64,000 bases of DNA from Sporolactobacillus vineae DSM 21990 = SL153 (GCF_000377985.1 NZ_KB899048.1:16240-80239); one strand, 5' to 3'. Counted from the first letter of the stretch, positions 1-8,945 are shown. Program-made: numbers and translations. The notes: a model not told the origin generated them from the sequence alone.

Positions 1-362
1 TGTTTGGCAACGTCTTTGATCCCCATTTTACTAATTGCATCGGATGAAGGTCCGACGAAAATCAGACCGCAGTCCTCACACATTTCGGCGAAGTCGGCAT
101 TCTCAGAGAGAAAACCATAACCGGGGTGAATCGCGTCGCATCCGGTCAGCGTGGCAATACTGATGATATTGGTGAAGTTCAGATAGCTGTCCTTCGGCGA
201 ATTCGGTCCGATACAATAGGCTTCATCGGCAAGCTGGACGTGCAGCGCCTCCCGGTCAGCCTGCGAATATACCGCAACGGTTTCAATGCCCATTTCTTTG
301 CAGGCACGGATAATCCGGACAGCAATTTCTCCTCTGTTGGCGATTAACACTTTTTTTATCAT
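1..362 (-). CDS. accC: Biotin carboxylase subunit of acetyl-CoA carboxylase (5' end only)
   Basis: Only the first 120 or so codons are present; the gene runs off the left edge. The ATG at 362-360 opens [20 protein letters not shown], the typical first strand and helix of the biotin carboxylase N-terminal domain, followed by the [11 protein letters not shown] block. AccC carboxylates the biotin on AccB using bicarbonate and ATP, the first half-reaction of malonyl-CoA synthesis in the cytoplasm. The AAGGAG ribosome binding site overlaps the stop codon of accB, and the gap is 15 bases, so the two genes form one transcript and are probably translationally coupled. The identity is very secure; only the truncation limits the entry. 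Confidence 0.96.
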   Translation of the reverse strand, partial: MIKKVLIANRGEIAVRIIRACKEMGIETVAVYSQADREALHVQLADEAYCIGPNSPKDSYLNFTNIISIATLTGCDAIHPGYGFLSENADFAEMCEDCGLIFVGPSSDAISKMGIKDVAK

Positions 363-377
363 TAAACAACTGACTCC

Positions 378-866
378 TTAATCTTCCTTTACCAAAAATA
401 ACGGCTGACCATATTCGACAAGCTGTCCGTCCTCGGCCAGGATATCGACGATCGTCCCCTTGCAGTCTGCTTCGATCTCATTAAACAGTTTCATGGCTTC
501 GACGATACAGACCACTGTCTTCTTGTCAACTTTGGACCCCTTTTTCACATAGGCATCCTCATCCGGTTTCGGGGAAGCGAAGAACGTCCCCACCATAGGT
601 GCCGTGATCTTGTGCAGTGAAGGATCATTTTCTGTGTCCTGCTTCTGCGAATGATCTGCCTGGGCGGCAGCGGGCTGATCAGCTGCCTGAGCAGCCGGAG
701 CCGGAACCGCCTGAGCAGCCGCCGCCGGCTGAACTTTCCCCCGGCCGGCGAACGCCGATGCCTTGCGAAGCGTTATTTTTGTTTCATCCGTTTCATACTT
801 CAGCTCACTGAGGGAAGATGAATCCAGCTCCTTCATTAAAGCTTTGATATCGTCAATACTTAACAA
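378..866 (-). CDS. accB: Biotin carboxyl carrier protein of acetyl-CoA carboxylase
   Basis: Small carrier protein of 162 residues. An N-terminal helical segment is followed by an Ala/Pro/Gln-rich flexible linker (about residues 45-75) and a C-terminal biotinyl domain. The biotinylation motif EAMKL puts the modified lysine at about residue 126. I chose the TTG at 866: an AAAGGAG site lies 8 bases upstream, and the resulting start [15 protein letters not shown] has the length usual for the family. The in-frame GTG at 875 overlaps that site and is unlikely. The gene is first in an accB-accC unit with its own extended -10 promoter and is separated from spoIIIAH by a terminator. Confidence 0.95.
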   Translation of the reverse strand: MLSIDDIKALMKELDSSSLSELKYETDETKITLRKASAFAGRGKVQPAAAAQAVPAPAAQAADQPAAAQADHSQKQDTENDPSLHKITAPMVGTFFASPKPDEDAYVKKGSKVDKKTVVCIVEAMKLFNEIEADCKGTIVDILAEDGQLVEYGQPLFLVKED

Positions 867-903
867 TCCCAGCACTCCTTTATTTCCTCACACTTTTCAA
901 TTC

Positions 904-912
904 ATTATAGCA
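904..912 (-). promoter_or_regulatory. Extended -10 promoter for accBC
   Basis: On the minus strand TATAAT (909-904) is preceded by TGC, an extended -10 element, about 38 bases upstream of the accB start. No good -35 hexamer is seen, as is common with extended -10 promoters. Confidence 0.55.
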
Positions 913-984
913 TAACACCGGATGCCGGCTCTGCAATGAACAGTCCGGCCATGTTGGTGAGTTAATTCTGCAGCTGTGGGCCAA

Positions 985-1015
985 ATAAAAAACTGCTGCA
1001 GGTTGCCGCAACAGT
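985..1015 (-). terminator. Rho-independent terminator downstream of spoIIIAH
   Basis: An 8-bp stem with one G-U pair (1008-1015 with 992-999) is followed by a run of T on the minus strand. It separates the spoIIIA operon from accBC. Confidence 0.8.
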
Positions 1016-1136
1016 CCTATTGTACCTAATTTTGTTCAAAAAATCTTCACTTATTTATTAAGCCCGGCAAACTTTTTCTTTGATCAGACCGGTCTCATCG
1101 AAAAATGGCCCGTCTCAGGAAGATACCGGCACCAAC

Positions 1137-1664
1137 TTATTTTGCCCCGAGATTATAGCCTACACTGACTACATGTCCGGCTCCAAGATACTGATTGGCC
1201 AGCCGGATGAGACTGTTCGCCTGCTGATCCGTCAGCTGTCTGGCATCGACATAGATCTGCACGTCGCTCCCGTTGTCCCTGACCACCGCATTCTTGTAAC
1301 CCTTCGACTGAATTGCATCTTCCAGCATTGTCTCATTGCTCGCCGCGGTCTTCATCGCCTGCATTTTATCATAGGCCGCGCTGGCTTCTTTTGCTGAACT
1401 CTTGCTTGAAGCAATCACGCTCTCATACTGCTTCTGCTGCTGCGCGCGCGCAGATGCTTTATCCAGTTCAATCTGACCAAGTTTATTTTCAGAGGAGGTC
1501 ACTTTGACTGAAGCGCTATTCTTCCCGCTGACTGCCTGGTGCGCCCCCTGCGAACTGCCGGAGGTACTGCCGGACGGCTTGTCCGGAGCATTCAAAGCAT
1601 AAACAGAGAGAACGACTATCAGGCTGAGCATAGTGAGCAGCCAAACCGTTTGTTTTTTGACCAT
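1137..1664 (-). CDS. spoIIIAH: Stage III sporulation protein AH
   Basis: Mother-cell membrane protein of 175 residues with one N-terminal membrane segment (about 7-24), then a low-complexity Ser/Gly/Gln linker, a charged coiled-coil region and a C-terminal YscJ-like fold ending near VSVGYNLGAK. In B. subtilis it crosses the intermembrane space and binds forespore SpoIIQ, forming the engulfment channel or feeding tube. It is last in the spoIIIA operon, 22 bases after spoIIIAG. It is shorter than the 218-residue B. subtilis protein, mostly through the linker. The ATG at 1664 has an AAGGAGGCAA site. The operon position makes the identity firm. Confidence 0.94.
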   Translation of the reverse strand: MVKKQTVWLLTMLSLIVVLSVYALNAPDKPSGSTSGSSQGAHQAVSGKNSASVKVTSSENKLGQIELDKASARAQQQKQYESVIASSKSSAKEASAAYDKMQAMKTAASNETMLEDAIQSKGYKNAVVRDNGSDVQIYVDARQLTDQQANSLIRLANQYLGAGHVVSVGYNLGAK

Positions 1665-1686
1665 TTGGAAATTGCCTCCTTATTCT

Positions 1687-2352
1687 CTATTCACTCTTTT
1701 GCAGCACTTTGACCTGATAATCAGGGATCGCAAGAACTGTAGAAACGGCATCCATGATTTCTGCACGGATCGCCGGCTGGGAAGCACCGGCCGCAACAAC
1801 GATGCATCCCCTGACCGCAGGCTGCTCCTTGCCGATCATCACAGGTTCTTTCGTGCCGTTTTTATCAATCATCACAACCTGAGTTTCCTGATTCCGCTGA
1901 TTAATCCGCCGTGTGCCGCCTTTCTGATCACTCTCCACCGTCTGGTTATCCTGGGTCTTCACGTCATTTTGATAAATGCTCTTCTCTGTTGATGAAAAAG
2001 TGACCATCACCGAGACATTGGATACACCCTCAATCTGTTCCAGAATATTTTTCAGATTCTGATTCACATAGCTTTCATAGGCTGCCAGCGAGGCGGAAGG
2101 CGCCTTGCCGCTGTCGGTATTGATCTGCGACAGTTTCTTTGCATCGGTACTGCTGAACGTCTGGACAACTTTCCCGGATGAGCTTCCGGCAGGCGGGGAG
2201 GCAAAGAGCCGGTTGCCGATAAGCAGGGCGATACCGAGCATCATCAGGACGGCGAGCCGAAGGAACAGTGCTTTCCGCTTCGTCGGGGTCGTCCCGTTTC
2301 TCTCTAAAATCCGGCGCAGAAACCTTTTTATCAGATCAGGCAAATCTTTCAT
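1687..2352 (-). CDS. spoIIIAG: Stage III sporulation protein AG
   Basis: Protein of 221 residues with one membrane segment (about 30-48) and an extracellular domain carrying the ring-building-motif region (ILEQIEGVSNVSVMVTF and the later VRGCIVVAAGA). In B. subtilis AG oligomerises into a large ring in the mother-cell engulfing membrane as part of the SpoIIIA-SpoIIQ channel. The start overlaps the end of spoIIIAF by 4 bases, the usual coupled arrangement. The length is close to the family norm (229 in B. subtilis). Confidence 0.95.
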   Translation of the reverse strand: MKDLPDLIKRFLRRILERNGTTPTKRKALFLRLAVLMMLGIALLIGNRLFASPPAGSSSGKVVQTFSSTDAKKLSQINTDSGKAPSASLAAYESYVNQNLKNILEQIEGVSNVSVMVTFSSTEKSIYQNDVKTQDNQTVESDQKGGTRRINQRNQETQVVMIDKNGTKEPVMIGKEQPAVRGCIVVAAGASQPAIRAEIMDAVSTVLAIPDYQVKVLQKSE

Positions 2353-2978
2353 TCCTTCTCGCCTCCCTCGATCCGGAGTCCGATCAGACTTTTGTCAATG
2401 CCCCAGCGCCGGGCGAGAAAAGACCGGATCTCGTCCGTTTTTCCGGATGGTGCCGGCGTGACCGTCGAAGTGACTGTACCGATCTGAATGGAAACAGGCT
2501 TCACAGGGGTCACAGACTGAGAACTGCTGTTCTCTGCGGATGATTTGCCCGTTCTGCCGACAGTTACCTGAATGCCGTTTTTTAAAGGATTATCGGCATT
2601 CGGATCGACCGGCAGATCCATGCGGGTAATCCGAAGACCAAAGCGTTCAGCCAGGGGCCCACTGACCTGATCGGATAACCGGACAGCCATCTGTTCCTGA
2701 ATATATGCGGCCTGTGCCTTTTCTATTTCTTTTTTTTTCTGATTGGATGCCTGATTCAACTGGCTGCTCCCCTGATCTGTTCTGAATCCCTGGATCAATG
2801 TTTCAGGATTCAGATGAAACAGCTGAATCATCGGGTTCAGCAGGACGACAATCAGGACGAGACTGATGACGAACCGGACATATTTCTGAAAATCGCCCGA
2901 TGGCAGCAGAAGTTCCAGAATCACGGCAAACAGGAGGATCAGCACGAGTTGTGCGATCCAGTTTTCCAGATAGGCCAT
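2349..2978 (-). CDS. spoIIIAF: Stage III sporulation protein AF
   Basis: Protein of 209 residues with two N-terminal membrane helices (about 9-26 and 33-51) and a soluble C-terminal domain of the ring-building type (FGLRITRMDLPVD onwards, ending SFLARRWGIDKSLIGLRIEGG). A component of the mother-cell SpoIIIA complex. It overlaps spoIIIAG by 4 bases and follows spoIIIAE after 9 bases, so it is translated within the same operon. The length matches the B. subtilis protein. Confidence 0.95.
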   Translation of the reverse strand: MAYLENWIAQLVLILLFAVILELLLPSGDFQKYVRFVISLVLIVVLLNPMIQLFHLNPETLIQGFRTDQGSSQLNQASNQKKKEIEKAQAAYIQEQMAVRLSDQVSGPLAERFGLRITRMDLPVDPNADNPLKNGIQVTVGRTGKSSAENSSSQSVTPVKPVSIQIGTVTSTVTPAPSGKTDEIRSFLARRWGIDKSLIGLRIEGGEKE

Positions 2979-2987
2979 CGCTACCTC

Positions 2988-4178
2988 CTAGCGAATCATC
3001 AGGGATAGATTTCCTGAGGTGATGATGATGGTCAGGGCAAGAAAGAACATCAGTGAAACAACAGCCAGACAGGCAAACATCAGGAACATCACTTTGGCCA
3101 TGATGACCAGGCAATCGTTCACCGGGCTTTTCCCGAGCGGCTGCAGCACCGCTCCGGCAACATTATAGATAAAGACCAGAGAGAGTACTTTGATCAGCGG
3201 GAAAATTGTGATGCAGAAAAGGATCAGGAGACCGGCGATGCCGATGGTATTTTTAAGTATCGCTGAAGCGCTGATCACCGTATCCGCCGCTTCGGTAAAC
3301 ATCCTGCCGACAACCGGCAGGAAATTAGCGGTAAAAAATTTGGCCGACTTGACCATCAGTCCGTCTGAAACCGCAGTGGCGGCACCTTGAACGGACATGA
3401 CACCGAGAAAAACGGCAAAAAATGAAGCGAGTGTGAACAACGCTGTATTTTTTAAAAGATCCGCCAGGCGATTTAATTTGTAATGGTCGGACAATGTGCT
3501 GACGATGTTAAGCAAGGCGGACATAAAAAGCATGGGCAGAATAAAGGCTGAGACGAGCCAGCCGGAAACGTTGACCAGGAAGATAATCAAGGGATGGAAA
3601 AACGCAACGGACGCTGCTCCGCCGGTTGCTGCTGTCAGACCGAAGATCATCGGGATCAGTGCCAGCAGAAACTGGCTCATCGCGCTCACGGTGTTATTCG
3701 TAAAATCAGCAGCCAATTTGAAACTATTCAACAGGAGGATCAGCAGAACGAGTGTGACAACTATTGAGGCTACTTTAGAGACAGTCTTTACCTCGAATGC
3801 GGACTGGATTGCCTGAAGCAGGTTTGCAAAGACGGCCAGCATGATCAGCGTCCCGAGCAGTTTGCTGCTGACGAGCAGCTCATTCAGAAAAAAATGAAGC
3901 ATACCGGAAAAAAGCCTTTTCAGGAAACCCTGTTTGTCCGACAAGATAAAGCCTTTGAAATTCGGATCTGTTTCAGGCAGATAGCCATGATACTGATCGA
4001 CCACATGATTCCAGAATGTCTCTATCGTGGTTGTATCCATCCGTCCAAGCTCCTGCTGCGACCATTGATCCGGGGTCACAGATGCAGCCGACGCCGGCTG
4101 CGGAGTGAGTAGAAAGAAAACAGTCAGGGTAAGCATAAGGATCACTGCCGGATACTTCACGTATCGAAAACTACCCAT
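2988..4178 (-). CDS. spoIIIAE: Stage III sporulation protein AE
   Basis: Polytopic membrane protein of 396 residues (399 in B. subtilis). A cleavable-looking signal sequence (residues 1-31, ending PQPASAAS) precedes a soluble stretch and about seven hydrophobic segments from residue 90 onward. AE is the largest membrane component of the SpoIIIA apparatus and is needed for forespore SigG activity after engulfment. It lies 15 bases downstream of spoIIIAD. The start has a GGAGGATAACCG site just upstream. Confidence 0.95.
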   Translation of the reverse strand: MGSFRYVKYPAVILMLTLTVFFLLTPQPASAASVTPDQWSQQELGRMDTTTIETFWNHVVDQYHGYLPETDPNFKGFILSDKQGFLKRLFSGMLHFFLNELLVSSKLLGTLIMLAVFANLLQAIQSAFEVKTVSKVASIVVTLVLLILLLNSFKLAADFTNNTVSAMSQFLLALIPMIFGLTAATGGAASVAFFHPLIIFLVNVSGWLVSAFILPMLFMSALLNIVSTLSDHYKLNRLADLLKNTALFTLASFFAVFLGVMSVQGAATAVSDGLMVKSAKFFTANFLPVVGRMFTEAADTVISASAILKNTIGIAGLLILFCITIFPLIKVLSLVFIYNVAGAVLQPLGKSPVNDCLVIMAKVMFLMFACLAVVSLMFFLALTIIITSGNLSLMIR

Positions 4179-4193
4179 CGGTTATCCTCCTGA

Positions 4194-4580
4194 CTAGGGC
4201 ATCAGATTCATGACCGCATCGACGATCGCTGCAAGAATCGGCATCGCCAGCACAAGGATGGCGATTTTACCGGCAAGTTCAATCTTTCCTGCGAGCGCAC
4301 TCTGGCCGGCATCCCGCGCAATCTGGGCACCAAATTCAGAAATGTAGGCAATGCCGATAATTTTCAATACGGTCGCCACATAAACGCCATTCAGATGGGC
4401 CGTCTCCGCCATTTTCTTCAGAACGCCCATGATCATCCCGATTTGATCGACCAGCATGATGAAGATGAATGTCCCGACGATCAGAGATAACAGAAGAGCA
4501 AAAACAGGATTGTTCTGTTTAAGAATTAATGCCAGGAAGGTTGCCGCCAGACCCATACCGACAATCTGCAGAATGTCCAT
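4194..4580 (-). CDS. spoIIIAD: Stage III sporulation protein AD
   Basis: Small hydrophobic membrane protein of 128 residues with about four membrane segments, opening MDILQIVGMGLAATFLALIL. It belongs to the SpoIIIAC/AD family, which pairs with AC in the mother-cell membrane. It follows spoIIIAC after six bases, so the two are probably co-translated. The family assignment rests on the sequence and on the fixed gene order. Confidence 0.95.
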   Translation of the reverse strand: MDILQIVGMGLAATFLALILKQNNPVFALLLSLIVGTFIFIMLVDQIGMIMGVLKKMAETAHLNGVYVATVLKIIGIAYISEFGAQIARDAGQSALAGKIELAGKIAILVLAMPILAAIVDAVMNLMP

Positions 4581-4586
4581 CGAATC

Positions 4587-4790
4587 TTAAAGAAAAAGGA
4601 AGACACTTTTTATTTTTTCAAATAAATCGTCGATCATCGTAGCGGCCATGTACAAGATGACGACGAATCCGATCAGAGTCACCCACTGGGCCCAATCATC
4701 TTTCCCCATCTGTTTCAAGACAGTCTGGATCATTGCGACAATGATACCGATTCCGGCAATCTGAAAGATCGTATTCACATCAAGCGACAT
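4587..4790 (-). CDS. spoIIIAC: Stage III sporulation protein AC
   Basis: Two-helix membrane protein of 67 residues beginning MSLDVNTIFQIAGIGIIVAM. I chose the ATG at 4790, with GAAGGGACC upstream; it gives the family length of about 68. A longer frame reaching 4838 would add 16 polar residues that overlap the end of spoIIIAB and are not typical. Part of the SpoIIIA channel complex with AD and AE. Confidence 0.93.
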   Translation of the reverse strand: MSLDVNTIFQIAGIGIIVAMIQTVLKQMGKDDWAQWVTLIGFVVILYMAATMIDDLFEKIKSVFLFL

Positions 4791-4834
4791 CCAAGGTCCC
4801 TTCTTTCCAGAATCAGACTCTGCGTCGGGCAGAC

Positions 4835-5350
4835 TCAATACAGAACCAGTACAATTAATATGCCGGTAAGCAGTCCGAGACTGCGCATCATCCGTTCGTT
4901 TGCCTTCTGACTGGCGGCAGCTTCCTCTTCTTCACGCTTCAGATGAGCCATGGCCAGACGAATATGCTTCTGCTGATTCAGGGTGTCTTCCTGTCCGAGT
5001 GTCTCTCCGAATTGCAGGATAATCTGTTTTTCAGACTGTCTCATTGCCGTATCCTGCCAGAACGCCTCTGATGCCTGAATCCAGGCCGTCCGAAGCGGTA
5101 ATTGGCCGGCGCTCAGGCGCTTATACAGGTCTTTAAAGAAACGGGCGGCCGGCATCGGAAGCTGCCTGGATAACTGAGCAGCCAGATCCGTGACCGGCAG
5201 CTGGCCGTACAGGATCTCTGTTTCCATCAACTGCAAGGCAGACCGCCACTGGCGGATTTCTTTAGGGCGGTTTCGATAGGCTGCCGCCAGGAAAAAACCA
5301 GCATAAGCTGTGGTGAAAACGATGAGCAGAGCACCGGACAAGCGGATCAT
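4835..5350 (-). CDS. spoIIIAB: Stage III sporulation protein AB
   Basis: Protein of 171 residues, the same length as in B. subtilis. It has an N-terminal membrane segment (about 3-22), a helical middle domain (IRQWRSALQLMETEILYG) that resembles the GspF/T2SS membrane-protein fold, and a C-terminal membrane helix (LGLLTGILIVLVLY). AB probably works with the AA ATPase in assembling the engulfment channel. The start overlaps the spoIIIAA stop by 4 bases. Confidence 0.95.
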   Translation of the reverse strand: MIRLSGALLIVFTTAYAGFFLAAAYRNRPKEIRQWRSALQLMETEILYGQLPVTDLAAQLSRQLPMPAARFFKDLYKRLSAGQLPLRTAWIQASEAFWQDTAMRQSEKQIILQFGETLGQEDTLNQQKHIRLAMAHLKREEEEAAASQKANERMMRSLGLLTGILIVLVLY

Positions 5351-6294
5351 CGCCAGACCTCCTCTATTGTCGTCATGGTCCCGCCGAGCTCGTCCAGCAC
5401 AGAAAAACGGCAGGCTCTTTTCCCTCTGGTCCGTGTCAGAACGACATAGCGTTCGAACAGATGAATGTTCAGCACTTTAAGAAAAGAAGGACGTTTTCTC
5501 AGTTCATCCAGGGAACCGGCATGGGCAGACGCCAGAACTGTGACTCCGGCGTTAAGTGCTTCAACGAGCGCATCCATATCTTCCCTGCCGCCGATCTCAT
5601 CGACAGCCAGAACGCCGGGACTCATCGAACGGATCATCATCATCATTCCTTCAGCCTTGGGACAGGCATCCAGAACATCCGTCCTTGGACCGACATCATT
5701 TTGCGGCACACCGCCGACACAGCCGGCAATTTCCGAACGTTCATCAATGATCCCCGTTTTTTCCCCAGGAATACCCCTCTCCGGGAGTCCGTTGCTGATG
5801 AAGCGCGCGAGATCGCGGAGCAAAGTTGTTTTGCCGGTCTGCGGGGCGCCGATGAACAGCGTGCTGAGCCAGCGATGATCCTGATACAGGTAATCGATCA
5901 GGGGGCGCCCGGCACCGATCTTCTGGCGGGCAATCCGGACATTAAAGAAGGCAACATCACGAAGCCGGCGTACCCGGCCATTTTCCGTGATGACTCTGCC
6001 GGCCAGGCCGATCCGGTGTCCCCCGCGCACCGTAATATAACCGCGCCGCAGTTCTTCTTCCATGGTGTACAGGGAGTAGCCGCTTATCTTTTGCAGCATG
6101 GCCGCCGCATCATGCCGCGTGAAACGGCGCTGCTTTTTATCTGGATCGATCCAGAGACCGTCGGAGCAGATAATTTCAGGTATCTGACCGGTACGCAGCC
6201 TGATCTCTTCCAGATTGCGCCGCCTGTCTTCCGGCATCTGAATCACCGCCGATCGGACAAAATCCGGCAGCCATTCCAAAATTTGTTCGATCAT
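5347..6294 (-). CDS. spoIIIAA: Stage III sporulation protein AA (secretion-type ATPase)
   Basis: Cytoplasmic AAA/GspE-like ATPase of 315 residues. The Walker A motif GAPQTGKTT is at about 149-157, a GIIDERSEIAGC block follows, and a Walker B-like LAVDEIGG comes later. It is the only soluble component of the SpoIIIA apparatus and is thought to power its assembly or transport. I chose the ATG at 6294, six bases after AGGTG; an in-frame GTG at 6303 is the alternative and adds three residues. It is first in the operon, and no yqhV gene lies between it and efp as it does in B. subtilis. Confidence 0.95.
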   Translation of the reverse strand: MIEQILEWLPDFVRSAVIQMPEDRRRNLEEIRLRTGQIPEIICSDGLWIDPDKKQRRFTRHDAAAMLQKISGYSLYTMEEELRRGYITVRGGHRIGLAGRVITENGRVRRLRDVAFFNVRIARQKIGAGRPLIDYLYQDHRWLSTLFIGAPQTGKTTLLRDLARFISNGLPERGIPGEKTGIIDERSEIAGCVGGVPQNDVGPRTDVLDACPKAEGMMMMIRSMSPGVLAVDEIGGREDMDALVEALNAGVTVLASAHAGSLDELRKRPSFLKVLNIHLFERYVVLTRTRGKRACRFSVLDELGGTMTTIEEVWR

Positions 6295-6363
6295 GTACAT
6301 CACCTGGCTGATTCACTATCGGTCCGGTTTCTCTCACGATTTTTCGGACGTTGTGTTTACTCA

Positions 6364-6391
6364 AATATATGCCGGCCTGTCCCTGATATGC
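6364..6391 (-). promoter_or_regulatory. Possible SigE promoter of the spoIIIA operon
   Basis: On the minus strand GCATATC (6391-6385) and CATATATT (6371-6364) are spaced by 13 bases, close to the mother-cell SigE consensus. They lie about 70 bases upstream of spoIIIAA. The B. subtilis operon is SigE-dependent; the match here is by eye. Confidence 0.42.
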
Positions 6392-6436
6392 ATCGGTCTC
6401 GTTCAGCCGGCAGCGTTCCCGGAAGGAAAGAAGGCA

Positions 6437-6465
6437 AAATAAAAAGTGCCCGGCTGGCGGACACT
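6437..6465 (-). terminator. Rho-independent terminator downstream of efp
   Basis: A 7-bp stem (6459-6465 with 6445-6451) with a 7-base loop is followed by TTTTTATTTT on the minus strand. It separates efp from the spoIIIA operon. Confidence 0.85.
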
Positions 6466-6501
6466 GATGACTTTATTGAACATGTACTTTTCACAATTTG
6501 T

Positions 6502-7059
6502 TTATGCACGGGAAACATAAAGGCCGGAGCGTGTATCAATGACGAGCTTGTCTCCCTCATTGACGAAGAACGGCACCTGAACAACATATCCTGTCTCCAG
6601 AGTGGCCGGTTTCGAACCGCCGGACGCGGTGTCGCCCTTGATCCCCGGTTCTGTAGAAGCCACTTCCAGCACAACGGTATTCGGAAGTGCCACACCAATC
6701 GTTTCGCCCTTGTAAGACTGAACGTTAACCTCCATGTTTTCTTTCAGGAAGTTCAGCTGTTCCTTAATCTGGTCGGCGTCCAGATCCAGCTGCTCATAAG
6801 TTTCCGTATCCATGAACGTATACGTGGAACCGCTGGAATACAGATACTGCATCTTGCGGTTGTCAATATGCGCAGGGCTGACTTTTTCACCACCGCGGAA
6901 TGTTTTTTCCTGAATGGCACCTGTTCTGAGGTTTCTCAGTTTGGAGCGGACAAATGCAGCTCCTTTACCTGGTTTAACATGCTGAAACTCAATGACGGAA
7001 AGAATGTCTCCGTCTACCTCAATGGTAAGTCCTGTTTTAAAATCATTGACCGAAATCAT
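6502..7059 (-). CDS. efp: Translation elongation factor P
   Basis: Full-length EF-P of 185 residues with three beta-barrel domains. It binds between the P and E sites of the ribosome and relieves stalling at polyproline stretches. The domain I loop carries VKPGKGAAF with the target lysine at position 32, the residue modified in Bacillus EF-P. The ATG at 7059 has a GAGGAGGAAGAC site. It is normally the last gene of a yqhS(aroQ)-papA-efp group, but neither partner is found upstream here. Confidence 0.98.
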   Translation of the reverse strand: MISVNDFKTGLTIEVDGDILSVIEFQHVKPGKGAAFVRSKLRNLRTGAIQEKTFRGGEKVSPAHIDNRKMQYLYSSGSTYTFMDTETYEQLDLDADQIKEQLNFLKENMEVNVQSYKGETIGVALPNTVVLEVASTEPGIKGDTASGGSKPATLETGYVVQVPFFVNEGDKLVIDTRSGLYVSRA

Positions 7060-7266
7060 TGTCTTCCTCCTCTTCAGAATACGCCGCGCCGGGACGACCT
7101 GGAAAGAGGCTTACGGTAAGCCGTGAAATCCCTCCGCGCACAAAAACGAACCCTTCCAATCCCCCCGGACCGATATCCGGACTATCTATTGGAAGAGAGC
7201 GATTGTCGTCTCCCGGAACAAATGAAGCTCGCGAGTCCAAAATACTGTTCATAGTTTAACACAGCC
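7060..7266. other. Intergenic interval between yqhR and efp
   Basis: This 207-base gap holds the efp ribosome binding site and a perfect inverted repeat (7108-7122, 6-bp arms). A 69-codon frame on the minus strand (7043-7252) has no ribosome binding site and no recognisable domain. The aroQ and papA genes that commonly sit here in Bacillus are absent. Confidence 0.5.
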
Positions 7267-7794
7267 CTACTCTTTTGAATAGTTCGCGGCAGCGGGTTTT
7301 TCATTCAGATCAAAAGCAATGGAATAACCGATGAAGAGTCCGTAAAGCATAAACAGGCAGAGCGTCGTCCAGAAGGTATTCCAGCCGAGACGAAAAAACA
7401 CGGGCAGGCCGGGTAACCAGTGCTGAAGTCCGAGAAATACGGCCGCCCATAGCAGAATGCCATAGCCGATTCCGGTCCAGATCGTCTTGAACCGTGACAG
7501 GATGAGTTGAAACAGGAGCGCGACAATGACCGAGATCAGACAGATGACCGCAATTGCGATAAATTGCGTGAGCATCCGCTGATTGATTTTCCTCGGAATA
7601 AAAGGTGAAAACAGGAGCGAAGGACCAACCGATGAAAAATGGATCAGCTGACAGACCAGAGCGATCGATCCCCAGAAGAATCCGGCAAACAGTCCGATAA
7701 CCGTTGTGCGGCCAACTGACTTGCCGAAAGATGGCTGCTTATTTTTTGCCGCCGCCGGCTTATTCTTTTTCATTTTTCTAGCCATCCACAACAC
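7267..7794 (-). CDS. yqhR: YqhR-family membrane protein
   Basis: Integral membrane protein of up to 175 residues. A Lys-rich cytoplasmic N-terminus (KMKKNKPAAAKNKQ) precedes four hydrophobic segments, at roughly 32-55, 76-100, 110-135 and 140-162. The family is conserved in spore-forming Bacillales next to yqhQ, but its function is unknown to me. The start is uncertain: GTG at 7794 or ATG at 7785, both with weak ribosome binding sites. It is divergent from yqhQ. The assignment rests on length, topology and gene order. Confidence 0.75.
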   Translation of the reverse strand: MLWMARKMKKNKPAAAKNKQPSFGKSVGRTTVIGLFAGFFWGSIALVCQLIHFSSVGPSLLFSPFIPRKINQRMLTQFIAIAVICLISVIVALLFQLILSRFKTIWTGIGYGILLWAAVFLGLQHWLPGLPVFFRLGWNTFWTTLCLFMLYGLFIGYSIAFDLNEKPAAANYSKE

Positions 7795-7940
7795 CGACCC
7801 CGAACGGTTTTCTTTTCACAGGATGCCCGCCAATTGAAGAATCATGCATTGACCTGGCTGGAGTCCGGGCCCGGGCAATCATTTTACCATTTCAAGGCCG
7901 TCTTTCTAGAGATTTATCGCCATTTCAGTTAATATAGTCT

Positions 7941-8945
7941 ATGTATAGGCTATTCGATAAACGTAACGAATCAATAATGAAGAATCGGGCTGATGATTTA
8001 ATGGCAAAAATCCCTCTTTACTATGGCGGCCAGGCTGTCATCGAAGGCGTCATGATGGGTGGAAAGTATACAACAGTAACCGCTGTACGAAGGAACAACG
8101 GCTCCGTGACCTACTTCGAATGCAGGAAAAAACACTATCCTTCACTGCGCCTGCTCAAAAAGATCCCGATTCTGCGTGGTATCGTCGCCATTTTTGAAGC
8201 GAGTGCCATCGGAACACGTCATCTGAACTACGCATCTGAAGTTTTTGAACAGGACCCTTCAGACGATGCGGCAATCGCCGAGAGACCGGCGAAAGGGCTC
8301 AGCGCCTGGATCGGTCTCACGGCACTGGGCATCCTCTCTTTCCTGTTTGCCAAATTTGTCTTCACACTGGTTCCAGCCTGGGTGGCCAGCCTGTTTGAAC
8401 CCTGGATCAGCGGAAGAACCGGTCAGGTCCTGCTCGAAGGGCTGTTCAAGGTCCTCTTGCTGGTTGGGTATATTTATGCGATCTCGCTGACACCGCTCAT
8501 GAAAAGGCTGTTCCAATATCATGGCGCAGAGCATAAAGTGATCAATACCTTTGAAAGCGGCGAGGCACTGACGGTAGAAAACGTGCAGAAGCATTCCCGG
8601 TTCCACTATCGCTGCGGCTCAAGTTTCATTGTCTTCACCGCGCTGATCAGTGTGTTTCTCTACTTCTTTGTCCCGACGAATCCGCTCTGGCTGCGATTTG
8701 TCACGCGTATCCTGCTGATCCCGCTCGATCTCGGACTGGCTTTTGAAATTCTCAAATTCACCAATCGCGTCCGTCACATTCCTGTTCTCCGCTGGCTGGG
8801 GTATCCCGGGTTGTCAGTTCAGCTGCTGACCACCAAGGAACCGGACAGAGAACAGATTGAGATCGGGATCAGAGCATTTAAAAAAATGCGTGCTTCAGAA
8901 GATTCGATTGAGAGCGAACAACTTCCACAAGATCAGATTCTTTAA
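7941..8945 (+). CDS. yqhQ: DUF1385 family membrane protein YqhQ
   Basis: Polytopic membrane protein of up to 334 residues. The hallmark YYGGQAVIEGVMMGG near the N-terminus and the later YHGAEHKVINTFE and FHYRCGSSF blocks define DUF1385. Hydrophobic segments cover about 120-145, 160-185, 225-245 and 255-275. Its molecular role is not established. The start is unclear: ATG codons at 7941, 7977 and 8001 are all in frame, and 8001 gives MAKIPLYYGG, closest to the usual family start. No clear Shine-Dalgarno sequence distinguishes them. yqhP follows after 22 bases. Confidence 0.9.
   Translation: MYRLFDKRNESIMKNRADDLMAKIPLYYGGQAVIEGVMMGGKYTTVTAVRRNNGSVTYFECRKKHYPSLRLLKKIPILRGIVAIFEASAIGTRHLNYASEVFEQDPSDDAAIAERPAKGLSAWIGLTALGILSFLFAKFVFTLVPAWVASLFEPWISGRTGQVLLEGLFKVLLLVGYIYAISLTPLMKRLFQYHGAEHKVINTFESGEALTVENVQKHSRFHYRCGSSFIVFTALISVFLYFFVPTNPLWLRFVTRILLIPLDLGLAFEILKFTNRVRHIPVLRWLGYPGLSVQLLTTKEPDREQIEIGIRAFKKMRASEDSIESEQLPQDQIL

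Noticed and set aside
5461..7119. 552-codon open frame on the plus strand across spoIIIAA and efp
   Set aside because: It lies antisense to two well-supported genes, has no ribosome binding site and shows no domain.
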